DNA of 64,000 bases from DASSUW01 sp963792385 (GCA_963792385.1 CAWBVZ010000007.1:1116001-1180000), one strand, 5' to 3'; positions 41,111 to 49,403 are shown, numbered from the stretch's first letter. Numbers and translations: made by a program. Notes: generated by a model from the sequence alone, not told the origin.

Positions 41111-42174
41111 GAGCCGAGCCCCGCGTCGAACACGAGCGCCTCTTCGCCGAACGGGCTGCCCGGCCGCATGCGCGCGAACTGGCCGGCGCTGCCCGGCGCG
41201 TAGACGTTGCGCGCGAGCTCTGAGACGTCGGGCTCGGGGCTCGCGTCGGCGAACGTGACGGCGGCGGCGACGCGCTCGTCGGCCGCGCGATCGACGGCGT
41301 CGAGCTCGTCGTCGCCCATCCCGTGCTCGCGCAGCGTCGTCCGGAGGCGCATGATCGGGTCGTTGGCCTGGCGCGCGACGATCTCCTCCTTCGTGCGGTA
41401 GGCGAGACCGGCGTCGGCCACCGAGTGGCCGCGGTAGCGGTACGTGACGGCCTCCAGCACGGCGGGCGCGCGCTCCTCGCGGGCGCGCTTGAGCAGCCGG
41501 CCGGACGCTTCGACGACGGCGTCGAGATCGTCGCCGTCGACGCGCTCGCCGTGCATCCGGAAGGCGGAGGCGCGACGGTAGATCTCCGGCTCGGCGGACG
41601 CGCGGGCGACGCTCGTGCCCATGCCGTAGCCGTTGTTGACGACGAGGAAGACGATCGGCAGGTTCCACAGCGCGGCGAGGTTCAGCGACTCATGCCAGGC
41701 GCCCATGTTCACGGCGCCGTCGCCGAGCTCGCAGACGACCGCCTGCTCCTTGCCGCGGCGCACCATCGCCAGCGCCAGGCCGGTCGCGACCGGCAGCTGG
41801 CCGGCCACGATTCCCCAACCGCCGTAGAAGCCGCGGTCGACGTCGAGCAGGTGCATCGAGCCGCCGCGGCCGTGAGCGCAACCGTCGCGACGGCCGAACA
41901 GCTCCGCCATCACCGCGTCTGGAGATACCCCCCGGGCGAGCGCGAAGCCATGGCATCGATAACCCGTGACCAGCTGGTCGGCCTCCTGCATCGTGTGGAC
42001 GACGCCGACGGTGGCCGCCTCCTGCCCGGATGACAGATGGCAGTAGCCGCCGATCTTGGCGGCCTTGTATTGACGCTCGGACTCGGTCTCGAAGACGCGG
42101 ATCAGCACCATCTGCTCGTACAGGTGGCGCAGGTCGGTCGGCGACAGCGTCGTCGGATGATCAATCGTCGTCAC
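41107..42174 (-). CDS. 2-oxoacid dehydrogenase E1 component, alpha subunit
   Basis: A 355-residue thiamine-diphosphate-binding alpha subunit. GTG 42174 overlaps the stop of the GntR gene (GTGA); the frame is open far upstream only because of GC bias. It carries the ThDP motif (ELGDGAVNMGAWHESLNLAAL, i.e. GDG...N), GRGGSMHLLDVDRGFYGGWG, and the phosphorylation-loop region YRYRGHSVADAG. The nearest relatives by pattern are pyruvate/acetoin dehydrogenases (PdhA/AcoA). Operon order GntR-E1alpha-E1beta suggests substrate-controlled expression. Confidence 0.92.
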   Translation of the reverse strand: MTTIDHPTTLSPTDLRHLYEQMVLIRVFETESERQYKAAKIGGYCHLSSGQEAATVGVVHTMQEADQLVTGYRCHGFALARGVSPDAVMAELFGRRDGCAHGRGGSMHLLDVDRGFYGGWGIVAGQLPVATGLALAMVRRGKEQAVVCELGDGAVNMGAWHESLNLAALWNLPIVFLVVNNGYGMGTSVARASAEPEIYRRASAFRMHGERVDGDDLDAVVEASGRLLKRAREERAPAVLEAVTYRYRGHSVADAGLAYRTKEEIVARQANDPIMRLRTTLREHGMGDDELDAVDRAADERVAAAVTFADASPEPDVSELARNVYAPGSAGQFARMRPGSPFGEEALVFDAGLGS

Positions 42175-42917
42175 GCGATCTCCTCCTCGAAGTAGTCGGG
42201 GTGCTGCGCCCGGATGGCGGGCAGGGTCGACAGCACCATCCGCAGGTGATGGCGCAGCGCTTGCTCGGCCTCGTCGGGGTCGTGCGCCGAGACGGCGGCG
42301 ACGACGGCCCGGTGCTCGGAGATCATCTCCATCAGGTAGCCGGGCTCGGGCATGCTGAGGCGCCGGATGCGGTTCAGGTGGCCCTTGGCGCGATTGCTCA
42401 GCGACCACGCGATCTCGTGGCCGCTGAGGTCGCACAGCAGGTGGTGAAGCTCGTCGTCGAGGACGTAGAAGCGGTCGAAGTCGTTCGCCTCGCGAGCGGC
42501 GTCCTGGCGCCGGATGACCGCCTCGAGCGCCGCCAGATCCTCGTCGCGGGCGCGCAGCGCGGTGCCGCGGATCGCGGCGCACTCGAGCGCCTCGCGGACG
42601 AACTGCGCGTCGCTGATCGCGGTCTCTGAGATGTGCGTCACGAACGTGCCGAGCTGCGGCACGACGGCCACGAGCCGTTCCTCGCGCAGGCGCTGCAGCG
42701 CCTCGCGGATCGGCGTGCGGCTGACGCCCAGCAGCGCGGCGAGCTCGTTCTCGGACAGCTGGCGGCCGGGAGCGAGCGCGGCGGACACGATCGCGTCGCG
42801 CAGCGTGGCGTAGACGTGCGCTCGCGCGGGACCGCGCGCGAGTGCGCGTTCTGGGGAGCAGCGCCTCCATACACCTTGAATACTTGCATACAAGGGCGGG
42901 TCGTAAACGCCAAACAA
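42171..42917 (-). CDS. GntR-family (FCD) transcriptional regulator
   Basis: A regulator of up to 248 residues: winged helix (VYATLRDAIVSAALAPGRQLSENELAALLGVSRTPIREAL in two parts) and an FCD effector domain (~95-225) with a metal-type set of Asp/His residues (YVLDDELHHLLCDLSGH, SEHRAVVAAVSAHD). The start is uncertain: TTG 42917 gives the longest frame, TTG 42893 is an alternative. A CTTG-CATA-CAAG inverted repeat overlaps the second. It begins the operon with the E1 genes and probably regulates them in response to an organic acid. Confidence 0.88.
   Translation of the reverse strand: MFGVYDPPLYASIQGVWRRCSPERALARGPARAHVYATLRDAIVSAALAPGRQLSENELAALLGVSRTPIREALQRLREERLVAVVPQLGTFVTHISETAISDAQFVREALECAAIRGTALRARDEDLAALEAVIRRQDAAREANDFDRFYVLDDELHHLLCDLSGHEIAWSLSNRAKGHLNRIRRLSMPEPGYLMEMISEHRAVVAAVSAHDPDEAEQALRHHLRMVLSTLPAIRAQHPDYFEEEIA
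42883..42894. promoter_or_regulatory. CTTG-CATA-CAAG inverted repeat (putative GntR operator)
   Basis: A 4+4+4 inverted repeat at the 5' end of the GntR gene. A second CTTG lies 9 bp to the left. Short half-sites of this kind are typical of FCD regulators, so autoregulation is plausible. Confidence 0.4.
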
Positions 42918-42925
42918 TGATTTGC

Positions 42926-42939
42926 TAAGCTAATTAGCT
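42926..42939 (+). promoter_or_regulatory. MarR operator palindrome overlapping -10-like TAAGCT
   Basis: AGCTAATTAGCT (42928-42939) is a perfect 12-bp palindrome that ends on the base before the GTG of the MarR gene. The -10-like TAAGCT (42926-42931) overlaps its left half, 8 bp before the start codon. MarR proteins bind such sites to repress themselves and a neighbouring transporter. Confidence 0.6.
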
Positions 42940-43368
42940 GTGCAAACGACCTCCTCGACGCCCGATCTCGCCGGCCATCTGCGGCTGACGATCGTGCGCA
43001 CCGCCCGGCGCCTGCGCCAGGAGGGCGGCGGCGACCTCTCCCCCTCGCTCAACGCCGCGCTCGCGACGCTCGAGCGCCACGGCCCGATGACTCCGAGCGA
43101 GCTCGCCGCCCGCGAGCGGATCCAGCGGCCGACGGCCACGCGCGTGCTCGCCCGGCTCGAGGAAGCAGGGCTCGCGACGCGCACTCCCGACCCCGAGGAC
43201 CGCCGCTCGAGCCTCGTCACCGCGACGCCCGCGGGGACCGAGTTGCTGGCCGAGCTGCGCACGCGCAAGACCGCCTTCCTGGCGCACCGGCTCGAGGGCC
43301 TGGACGCCGACGACCGCGCCACGCTTGAGCGGGCGGCGGACATCCTCGAAGGGATGCTCGCGGAGTGA
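42940..43368 (+). CDS. MarR-family transcriptional regulator
   Basis: A 142-residue winged-helix regulator. The recognition part is GPMTPSELAARERIQRPTATRVLARLEEAGLATR, and the wing is DPEDRRSSLVTATPAG with the conserved D-x-R-x2. Long N- and C-terminal helices provide the dimer interface. It starts at GTG with no ribosome site, directly at the end of a perfect palindrome. Its stop overlaps the start of the MFS transporter (GTGA), so it very likely represses a drug- or metabolite-efflux pump together with itself. Confidence 0.92.
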   Translation: MQTTSSTPDLAGHLRLTIVRTARRLRQEGGGDLSPSLNAALATLERHGPMTPSELAARERIQRPTATRVLARLEEAGLATRTPDPEDRRSSLVTATPAGTELLAELRTRKTAFLAHRLEGLDADDRATLERAADILEGMLAE

Positions 43369-44658
43369 GCGCCGGTTTCGCGCGCACCTTCGCCTCACTG
43401 AGCGTCCCGAACTACCGCCGGTACTTCACCGGCCAGGTCGTCTCCATCAGCGGCAACTGGATGCAGAACGTCGCGGAGATGTGGCTGGTCCTGCAGCTGA
43501 CCGGCAGCGGCGTGTCGGTGGGTCTGACGGCCGCGCTGCAGTTCCTGCCGATCCTGGTGTTCGGGGCTTGGGGCGGCCTGCTGGCCGACCGCGTGTCCAA
43601 GCGGCGGCTGTTGATCGTCACCCAGTCCCTGATGGCGCTCCCAGCGCTCACGCTGTGGGCGCTCACGGTCGGCGGCTCGGTCGAGATCTGGATGGTCTAC
43701 GCGCTGGTGTTCGTGCGCGGTGCGGTCACCGCCATCGACAACCCGGCGCGCCAGAGCTTCGTGATCGAGATGGTCGGCCCGGAGAACGTGGTGAACGCGG
43801 TCGCGCTGAACTCGGTGATCGTCCACACGTCGCGGATCCTCGGCCCGGCGATCGCCGGCGGCGTGATTGCCCTGCTCGGCGTCGGCCCGTGTTTCCTCGT
43901 CAACGCCTTGTCGTTCGTCGCGATGATCGTCGCGCTGCGCCGGATGGACCCGGCCGCGCTGCAGACGCCGCCACGACTCGCGCGCCGCGGCCGCGGCCAG
44001 ATGCGCTCCGCGTTGCAGCATGTGGCGCGCACGCCGGGCCTGCGGATCCCGCTGGCGATGATGGCCGTGGTCGGCACGCTCTCGTTCAACTTCCAGGTGC
44101 TGCTGCCGCTGCTCGCGAGCCTCACGTGGCACGGCACCGCGCAGACCTACACGGCGCTGGCCGTCGCGATGGGCGATCGGCTCGGTCGCGGGTGCGCTCG
44201 CCGCGGGCGCGCGCGGGCGCGCCGATGCGCGGCTGCTCGTGGGCGCCGCCGCCGCGTTCGGCGTCGCCGAGCTGCTGGTCGCCGCCGCGCCGTCGATCCC
44301 GCTCCAGCTCGCCGCGCTGATCCCGCTCGGCGCCGTCAGCGTCACGTTCGCCGCGGGCGTGAACTCGGCGATGCAGCTCGCCGTCGACCCGGCGATGCGC
44401 GGCCGCGTGATGGCGCTCTACTCCGTCGTCTTCCTCGGCTCGACACCGATCGGCGCCCCGCTCGTCGGCTGGATCGCCGAGGTCGCCGGCCCGCGCGCCG
44501 GGCTCCTGCTCGGCGCGGCCGCCGCGCTCGCCGCCGCCGTCGGCGGCGCGATCGCGTTCGCGCGCGCAGGCGATCCGGTCGTGGCGCAGCCCGCGTGCGA
44601 GGGTGAGCGTCGCACGAGGATCGGCGTCCGCGCCAGGCTCGGGGAACTGCGGCATTAA
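43365..44658 (+). pseudogene. MFS transporter, frameshifted
   Basis: Residues 1-270 read as an MFS permease of the enterobactin-exporter/MFS_3 type (FASLSVPNYRRYFTGQVVS, GAWGGLLADRVSKRRLL, AIDNPARQSFVIEMVGPENV). After TALAVAMG the frame becomes Arg-rich nonsense. A coherent continuation (IGSVAGALAAGARGRADARLL... VALYSVVFLGSTPIGAPLVGW-type motifs) lies in the +1 frame. Removing the single G at about 44175 gives A-M-G-I-G-S and an intact 430-residue, 12-helix protein. Either a sequence error or a real mutation. Operonic with the MarR gene. Confidence 0.82.
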
Positions 44659-44687
44659 GAGAGCGAGATCGGCCGGCGCGAAACAAC

Positions 44688-44791
44688 GAGCGTCGAGTTT
44701 GTCGGCCTGAGACCGACGAAGTCGACACTCGGACGATCGCGGCCGTAGTGACCCCACTCCCCCACCCAGCGGGGTTGACGTTCGTCCCGCC
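44688..44791. repeat. Convergent-intergenic repeat element, copy B
   Basis: The hairpin part is 44688-44730 (arms GAGCGTCGAG / GTCGACACTC, loop CCTGAGA), and the 37-bp block 44755-44791 is identical to 27531-27567. Like copy A it lies between a plus-strand gene end (44658) and a minus-strand gene end (44805). The linker between the two parts differs completely from copy A. The core of the hairpin is inverted relative to copy A. Confidence 0.7.
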
Positions 44792-44804
44792 GCCACCACC
44801 GCGC

Positions 44805-45146
44805 TTAGGCCAGCAGCTCGACCCGGTTCCCCCACGGGTCGAACGTGAAGAACCGCCGCACGCCCGGGATCGCGTCGTCCCACTGCACCGTGCAGCCCGC
44901 CGCGGCCAGCCGCGCCGCGAGCACATCGAGCTCGCCGGCGTCCACCCGCAGCGCCGGGTGCGCCCTGCGCGCGGGCGCGAACGGCTCCTCGACGCCGACG
45001 TGGAGCGGCCCGAACCACGCGCCACCGGCGGCGCGCAGCGCCTCCGGCTTCTCCACCTCAGCCAGGCCCAGCAGCTCGCCGTAGAAGCGCCGCGCCTCGG
45101 CCTCGCAGCCGGCCGGAGCGGCCACCTGGACGTGGTCGAGCTTCAT
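44805..45146 (-). CDS. Glyoxalase/bleomycin-resistance-fold protein
   Basis: A 113-residue single vicinal-oxygen-chelate domain: LDHVQVAAPAGCEAEARRFYGELLGL at the start and FFTFDPWGNRVELL at the end, the usual first His and last Glu metal ligands. ATG 45146 overlaps the stop of the transglutaminase gene (ATGA), making it the last gene of the ATP-grasp/alpha-E/transglutaminase operon. Function unknown; VOC proteins include isomerases, dioxygenases and resistance proteins. Confidence 0.87.
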   Translation of the reverse strand: MKLDHVQVAAPAGCEAEARRFYGELLGLAEVEKPEALRAAGGAWFGPLHVGVEEPFAPARRAHPALRVDAGELDVLAARLAAAGCTVQWDDAIPGVRRFFTFDPWGNRVELLA

Positions 45147-46009
45147 GCCTTCGCCGGCGACGCGTCGGTGCGCGTCATCTTCACGGACGCCGACAGCTCC
45201 GCCCCGGCGGCGCCGCGGAACACGCCCTTGACCGGCGGCACGTCGCTGTACAGCCGGCCGTGGCCGATCTTCACATGGCTCTCGCCGCCGAGCGTGCGGT
45301 TCGTCGGGTCGGCCGACACCCACACGGGCTCGCCGTCGGCGGGCATCAGCGCCTCGATCCAGGCGTGCGTCTCGACCTCGGCCGAGTCGACGCTCTCGTC
45401 GCCGTTGGGCGGCGCCCACAGGTAGCCGGAGACGTAGCGGGCGGCGATCCCGTGCCGCCGCAGGAGCAGTAGCGCGAGGTGCGCGAAGTCCTGGCACACG
45501 CCCGCGCCGGCCTCGAGCAGGTCGGTGACGGTCGAGCCGACGTAGGTCACGCCCGCCTGGTACTCGAACCGGTCCGGGATCACGTCGACCAGCCGGCGCA
45601 CGGTGGCGAGCGGCGTCTCGGCGCGCGAGGCGCCTACCAGCTCGTCCAGCGCCAGCGCGTCCGGGTCGTCCGACTCGAGCAGCAGGAACTCGCCCGCCGC
45701 CGCCCGGTACGACGGAGCCTCCAGGTCCAGCCACGGCGCTTCCGGAGGCTCCGGCGGCGCGGTCGTCTTGACGCGCGCGCGGACGTCGATCGAGAGGTGG
45801 TCGTGCGGCCGCGAGACGCCGAACTCGATCACCTGCGTGCCGAAGTAGTCGAGGTGCTGGTGCAGGCGCGTCTCCGGGTCCACGCGGACGCCGAAGTCGT
45901 CGACCCGCTGCGTCGGCGTCGTGGCCGGCGTCACACGCAGCGCGTTCAGGTTGTCCGCCACGGGCGACTCGTAGCGGTACTCGGTGAGGAAGCGGATGGC
46001 GAGGTGCAT
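45143..46009 (-). CDS. Transglutaminase-like cysteine protease family protein
   Basis: A 288-residue protein. The N-terminal beta domain (FLTEYRYESPVADNLNALRVTP) is followed by a transglutaminase core with Cys in EAGAGVCQDFAHLALLLL, His in EVETHAWIEAL and Asp in WVSADPTNRTLGG, a complete catalytic triad. In bacteria this family is commonly encoded beside circularly permuted ATP-grasp and alpha-E proteins, as here. The set is thought to make or cleave a peptide-like modification. Its start abuts the alpha-E stop. Confidence 0.9.
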   Translation of the reverse strand: MHLAIRFLTEYRYESPVADNLNALRVTPATTPTQRVDDFGVRVDPETRLHQHLDYFGTQVIEFGVSRPHDHLSIDVRARVKTTAPPEPPEAPWLDLEAPSYRAAAGEFLLLESDDPDALALDELVGASRAETPLATVRRLVDVIPDRFEYQAGVTYVGSTVTDLLEAGAGVCQDFAHLALLLLRRHGIAARYVSGYLWAPPNGDESVDSAEVETHAWIEALMPADGEPVWVSADPTNRTLGGESHVKIGHGRLYSDVPPVKGVFRGAAGAELSASVKMTRTDASPAKA

Positions 46010-46969
46010 TCAGGCGGTGGCCAGCGGAGCGGCGGCCGGGTTGGTCGGGCCTCCAAAGTACCGCTGGGCGATGTCGACATCGACCTGCGCGAGCTCGCGC
46101 TGGACGGCGCCGAGCGTGCCGGCGAGCGCCCCGTCGCCCTCGGCCGTGCGCGCCCGCAGGTCGAGGTCGGCCATCAGCCGGCTGACGCGTAGGACGGCGG
46201 GCGAGCCGCGGTAGCTGGGGTCGGCGGCGGTCAGCGCATGGTGCAGCGCCTCGACCGAGAAGGCGACCGAGTCGGGGTAGTCGCGCTCGTACAGCAGGAA
46301 GCGCGCGACCGGCCCCGCGTTCGGGGGCGCCGGCACCGCGCGGCGGTAGGCCTGGAAGCCGCCGACCGCCTGCAGCAGCGCCAGCGCCTGGCCGTCGCGG
46401 ACGTGCTCCTCCTCGTCGTCGCGGTCCGACGGGAGCCCGACGCGCAGCATCCGCAGCACCATGTCGCCCGACTCGATCGCCGCGCCCGCCTGCAGGAACG
46501 CGTGAGCCTCGTCGCGCAGCATCGTGCGGCTCGTCACGCCCCAGAACATCCCGCAACGCTCGCGCACGTAGGCGTAGACCGAGTACGGGCCGGTCCGCAG
46601 CGCCGCCGACATGTCGCGCCGCAGCAGCCCGAGGTGGAACGTGTTGATCGCCTCCCACATCTCGGCCGAGAACACGTCGCGGACCGTCCGGGCGCCCTCC
46701 CTCGCGCGCGTGACGCAGTTCAGGACCGACGTCGGGTGGTCGGGGTCGAGCGTCAGGAACCGCAGCACCTCGTCGCGCGAGGCCGGGCTCTCCGGCGGCT
46801 CGCCGCTGACGATCGTGAGCAGGTGGTCCCACGACAGGTGCACGCTCGCGTCGTCGGGGCGGCCCTGCACGTCGGCATGGAAGACGCCGTCGAGCATCCG
46901 CGCGGTGTGCTCGGCGCGCGCCAGCTGGCGCCCGATCCAGTAGAGCTCGTGCGCGATCCGGGCGAGCAC
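46010..46969 (-). CDS. Alpha-E (DUF403) domain protein
   Basis: A 319-residue all-helical protein. The N-terminus MLARIAHELYWIGRQLARAEHTARMLD is the hallmark of the alpha-E family, with conserved Trp/Glu/Arg positions repeated later (RYFGGPTNPAA at the end). It starts at GTG 1 bp after the ATP-grasp stop. Known only as a partner of the ATP-grasp and transglutaminase proteins; probably a scaffold or substrate-binding unit. Confidence 0.9.
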   Translation of the reverse strand: MLARIAHELYWIGRQLARAEHTARMLDGVFHADVQGRPDDASVHLSWDHLLTIVSGEPPESPASRDEVLRFLTLDPDHPTSVLNCVTRAREGARTVRDVFSAEMWEAINTFHLGLLRRDMSAALRTGPYSVYAYVRERCGMFWGVTSRTMLRDEAHAFLQAGAAIESGDMVLRMLRVGLPSDRDDEEEHVRDGQALALLQAVGGFQAYRRAVPAPPNAGPVARFLLYERDYPDSVAFSVEALHHALTAADPSYRGSPAVLRVSRLMADLDLRARTAEGDGALAGTLGAVQRELAQVDVDIAQRYFGGPTNPAAAPLATA

Positions 46970-46970
46970 G

Positions 46971-48530
46971 TCAGCCGGCGGCCTGCTGTTGCTGCTGCTG
47001 CTGGGACGACCACTCGCCCTGGCTCAGGCCCGGCATCCGCGGCGGCGACCAGCGCGCGGCCCCGGCGCTGTCGGTCTCCGGCCCGGGCGTGCCGTCCTCC
47101 AGCACCCACGTGTCCTTCGAGCCGCCGCCCTGGGAGGAGTTGACGATCATCGAGCCCTCGCGCAGCGCAACCCGCGTCAGCCCGCCGGGCACGATCCGGA
47201 TGTCGTCCCCGAACACGGCGAACGGGCGCAGGTCGACGTGCCGCGCCGCCAGCGCGCCGTCCGGGCCGGCGGTCGGGACGGTAGAAAGCCGCACCAGCTC
47301 CTGCGCGATCCACCGCTCCGGCTGGCGCGCGACCGCGTCGGCCTGGCGCGCGATCTCCTCGTCGGTCGCCGACGGGCCGATGAACACGCCCTTGCCGCCT
47401 GACTCGCTGGTCGGCTTGACCACCATCTCCCCCAGCCGCTCGAGCACCCAGCCGCGCTGCTCGGCGTCCGTCATCAGGTAGGTCGGGACGTTGTCGAGGA
47501 TCGGCTGCTCGCCGAGGTAGTAGCGGATCATCTCCGGCACGTAGTGGTAGATCGCCTTGTCGTCGGCGACGCCGGTGCCGACCGCGTTCACGATCGCCAC
47601 GCTGCCCGCACGGTACGCGCGCATCAGACCCGGCACGCCGAGCATCGAGTCGGGCCGGAACTCGAGCGGGTCCATGAAGTCGTCGTCGATCCGGCGGTAG
47701 ATCGCGTGGACGCGCTGCAGGCCGCGCGTCGTGCGGATGTGGCAGACCGCGTCCCGGACCACGAGGTCGGACGCCTCGACCAGCTCCACGCCCATCTGGC
47801 GCGCAAGGAACGCGTGCTCGAAGTAGGCGGAGTTGAACGGGCCCGGCGTCCACACGACGACGGTCGCCTCCTCCTCCCCGCCGGTCGGCGCGACCTGCGA
47901 CAGCGCGGTGCGCAGCAGCGCCGGGTAGTGGTCGACCGGCCGCACGCGGTAATGCGCGAACAGGCCCGGCAGCAGCCGCGTCATCGCGACACGGTTCTCG
48001 AGCACGTACGAGATCCCGCTCGGCGTACGGACGTTGTCCTCGAGCACCTTCCAGGTGCCGTCGCCGTCGCGCACGAGGTCGCACCCGGAGACGTGGCAGT
48101 AGACGCCGCCGGGCGGCCGGATGCCGTGTGCCGCGCGCGCGAAGCCGGAGCGCGAGACGATCAGCTCCCACGGCACCAAGCCTTCGTGGACGATCTCGCG
48201 CGCGTGGTAGACGTCGTCGATGAACTGGTTCAGCGCGCGGATGCGCTGCGCGAGGCCGCGCTTGATCGTCTTCCACTCGGCCGCCGGGATGATCCGCGGC
48301 ACGAGATCGAGCGGGAACGGCCGGTCGCGCACCGGACCGTCCGCGTCCTCCCCGGCGGCGTCGAACGTGATCCCCTGTTGCATGAAGATCGCGTCGCGGC
48401 GCCGGCCGGCCGCCGCCAGCGCCTCGGGCCCGAGCGCGGTGAGCGCCTCGACCAGCGTCTCAGCGTGCGCGCGCGGCGTCCCGTCCGAGTCGATCATCTC
48501 GTCGAAGAAGCCGTCGCGGAGCGTCAGCAC
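46971..48530 (-). CDS. Circularly permuted ATP-grasp protein (DUF404/DUF407)
   Basis: A 519-residue ATP-grasp ligase of the circularly permuted type. Conserved segments: FPLDLVPRIIPAAEWKTIKRGLAQRIRALN, WKVLEDNVRTPSGISYVLENR, VVKPTSESGGKGVFIGP and GGLTRVALREGSMIVNSSQGGGSKDTW, the last two being ATP-binding. Predicted to form peptide-type bonds. The C-terminus ends in a run of seven glutamines encoded mostly by CAG, followed by AAG, unlike the rest of the protein. First gene of a four-gene operon, divergent from dapB. Confidence 0.9.
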   Translation of the reverse strand: MLTLRDGFFDEMIDSDGTPRAHAETLVEALTALGPEALAAAGRRRDAIFMQQGITFDAAGEDADGPVRDRPFPLDLVPRIIPAAEWKTIKRGLAQRIRALNQFIDDVYHAREIVHEGLVPWELIVSRSGFARAAHGIRPPGGVYCHVSGCDLVRDGDGTWKVLEDNVRTPSGISYVLENRVAMTRLLPGLFAHYRVRPVDHYPALLRTALSQVAPTGGEEEATVVVWTPGPFNSAYFEHAFLARQMGVELVEASDLVVRDAVCHIRTTRGLQRVHAIYRRIDDDFMDPLEFRPDSMLGVPGLMRAYRAGSVAIVNAVGTGVADDKAIYHYVPEMIRYYLGEQPILDNVPTYLMTDAEQRGWVLERLGEMVVKPTSESGGKGVFIGPSATDEEIARQADAVARQPERWIAQELVRLSTVPTAGPDGALAARHVDLRPFAVFGDDIRIVPGGLTRVALREGSMIVNSSQGGGSKDTWVLEDGTPGPETDSAGAARWSPPRMPGLSQGEWSSQQQQQQQAAG

Positions 48531-48605
48531 GGACGCATCCTCACAGCCCGCCCGGTGCCCCGCAATGCCGACAGGTACCGCCGCGACGCGCGATCATTCG
48601 CCCCC

Positions 48606-49385
48606 ATGTCGAATCTGAGCATCTGCATCGCCGGCGCGACGGGCTGGACCGGGCGCGCGCTGGTGGACGCCGTCGCGGCCGCCGACGACCTCGACCTGCG
48701 GTCGGGCGTGAGCCGCTCGGCGGCCGGCGAAGATCTGGCGGGAGCGCCCATCTACGCCACCGTCGCCGAGGCGCTGGACGCGGTCGACGTGCTGATCGAC
48801 TACACCTCCCACGACGCCGTCAAGGCAAACGTGCTGGCCGCGATCGAGCGCGGCGCAGGGGTCGTGATCGGCACGTCGGGGCTGTCGGCCGGCGACTACG
48901 CGGAGATCGACGCAGCCGCGCGCGAGCGCGGCGTCGGCGTGATCGCGGCGGGCAACTTCTCGGTCACGGCCGCGATGATGCAGGCGGCGGCGCTACTGGC
49001 GGCGCGCCATATCCCGTCGTGGGAGGTGATCGACTACGCGAAGGCGACCAAGGCCGACGCGCCGAGCGGCACCGCGCGCGAGCTGGCCGAGCGGCTCGGC
49101 CAGGTCCGCCCGCCGGACGTCCCGCTCGCGGTCGAGGAGACGGCCGGCGCGCCGGAGGCGCGCGGCACGACGATCGGCGGCACGCAGGTGCATTCGCTGC
49201 GCCTGCCGAGCTTCACGGTGTCGACCGAGGTGGTCTTCGGCCTGCCGGACGAGCGGCTCTCGATCCGCCACGACGCCGGCAGCTCCGCGGCGCCGTACGT
49301 GGCCGGGACGCTGCTCGCCGCGCGCGCCGTGCCGGCCCGGACCGGCCTCACGCGAGGCCTCGACACGCTGCTGCTCGACGGCTGA
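48606..49385 (+). CDS. DapB-like dihydrodipicolinate reductase family protein
   Basis: A 259-residue NAD(P)-dependent reductase. The nucleotide-binding motif ICIAGATGWTGRALV is followed by GTSGLSAGDY and AGNFSVTAAMM. The active-site strand reads DYAKATKADAPSGTARELAE, so the catalytic Lys and DAPSGTA loop are kept. The HH pair of classic DapB (as in AHHRHK) is replaced by Ala-Lys. The replacement and the N-terminus fit a known DapB-like subfamily (D-Y-A-x-x-x-K-x-D-x-PSGTA). Lysine/diaminopimelate synthesis is possible but not certain; a canonical dapB may exist elsewhere. Confidence 0.8.
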   Translation: MSNLSICIAGATGWTGRALVDAVAAADDLDLRSGVSRSAAGEDLAGAPIYATVAEALDAVDVLIDYTSHDAVKANVLAAIERGAGVVIGTSGLSAGDYAEIDAAARERGVGVIAAGNFSVTAAMMQAAALLAARHIPSWEVIDYAKATKADAPSGTARELAERLGQVRPPDVPLAVEETAGAPEARGTTIGGTQVHSLRLPSFTVSTEVVFGLPDERLSIRHDAGSSAAPYVAGTLLAARAVPARTGLTRGLDTLLLDG

Positions 49386-49389
49386 CGGA

Positions 49390-49395
49390 TACCCT
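49390..49395 (+). promoter_or_regulatory. -10-like TACCCT before anti-sigma kinase gene
   Basis: TACCCT ends 8 bp before the TTG start at 49404, and no ribosome site is seen. Same sequence and near-same spacing as before the gene at 17833. Confidence 0.35.
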
Positions 49396-49403
49396 CTCGG
49401 GGC

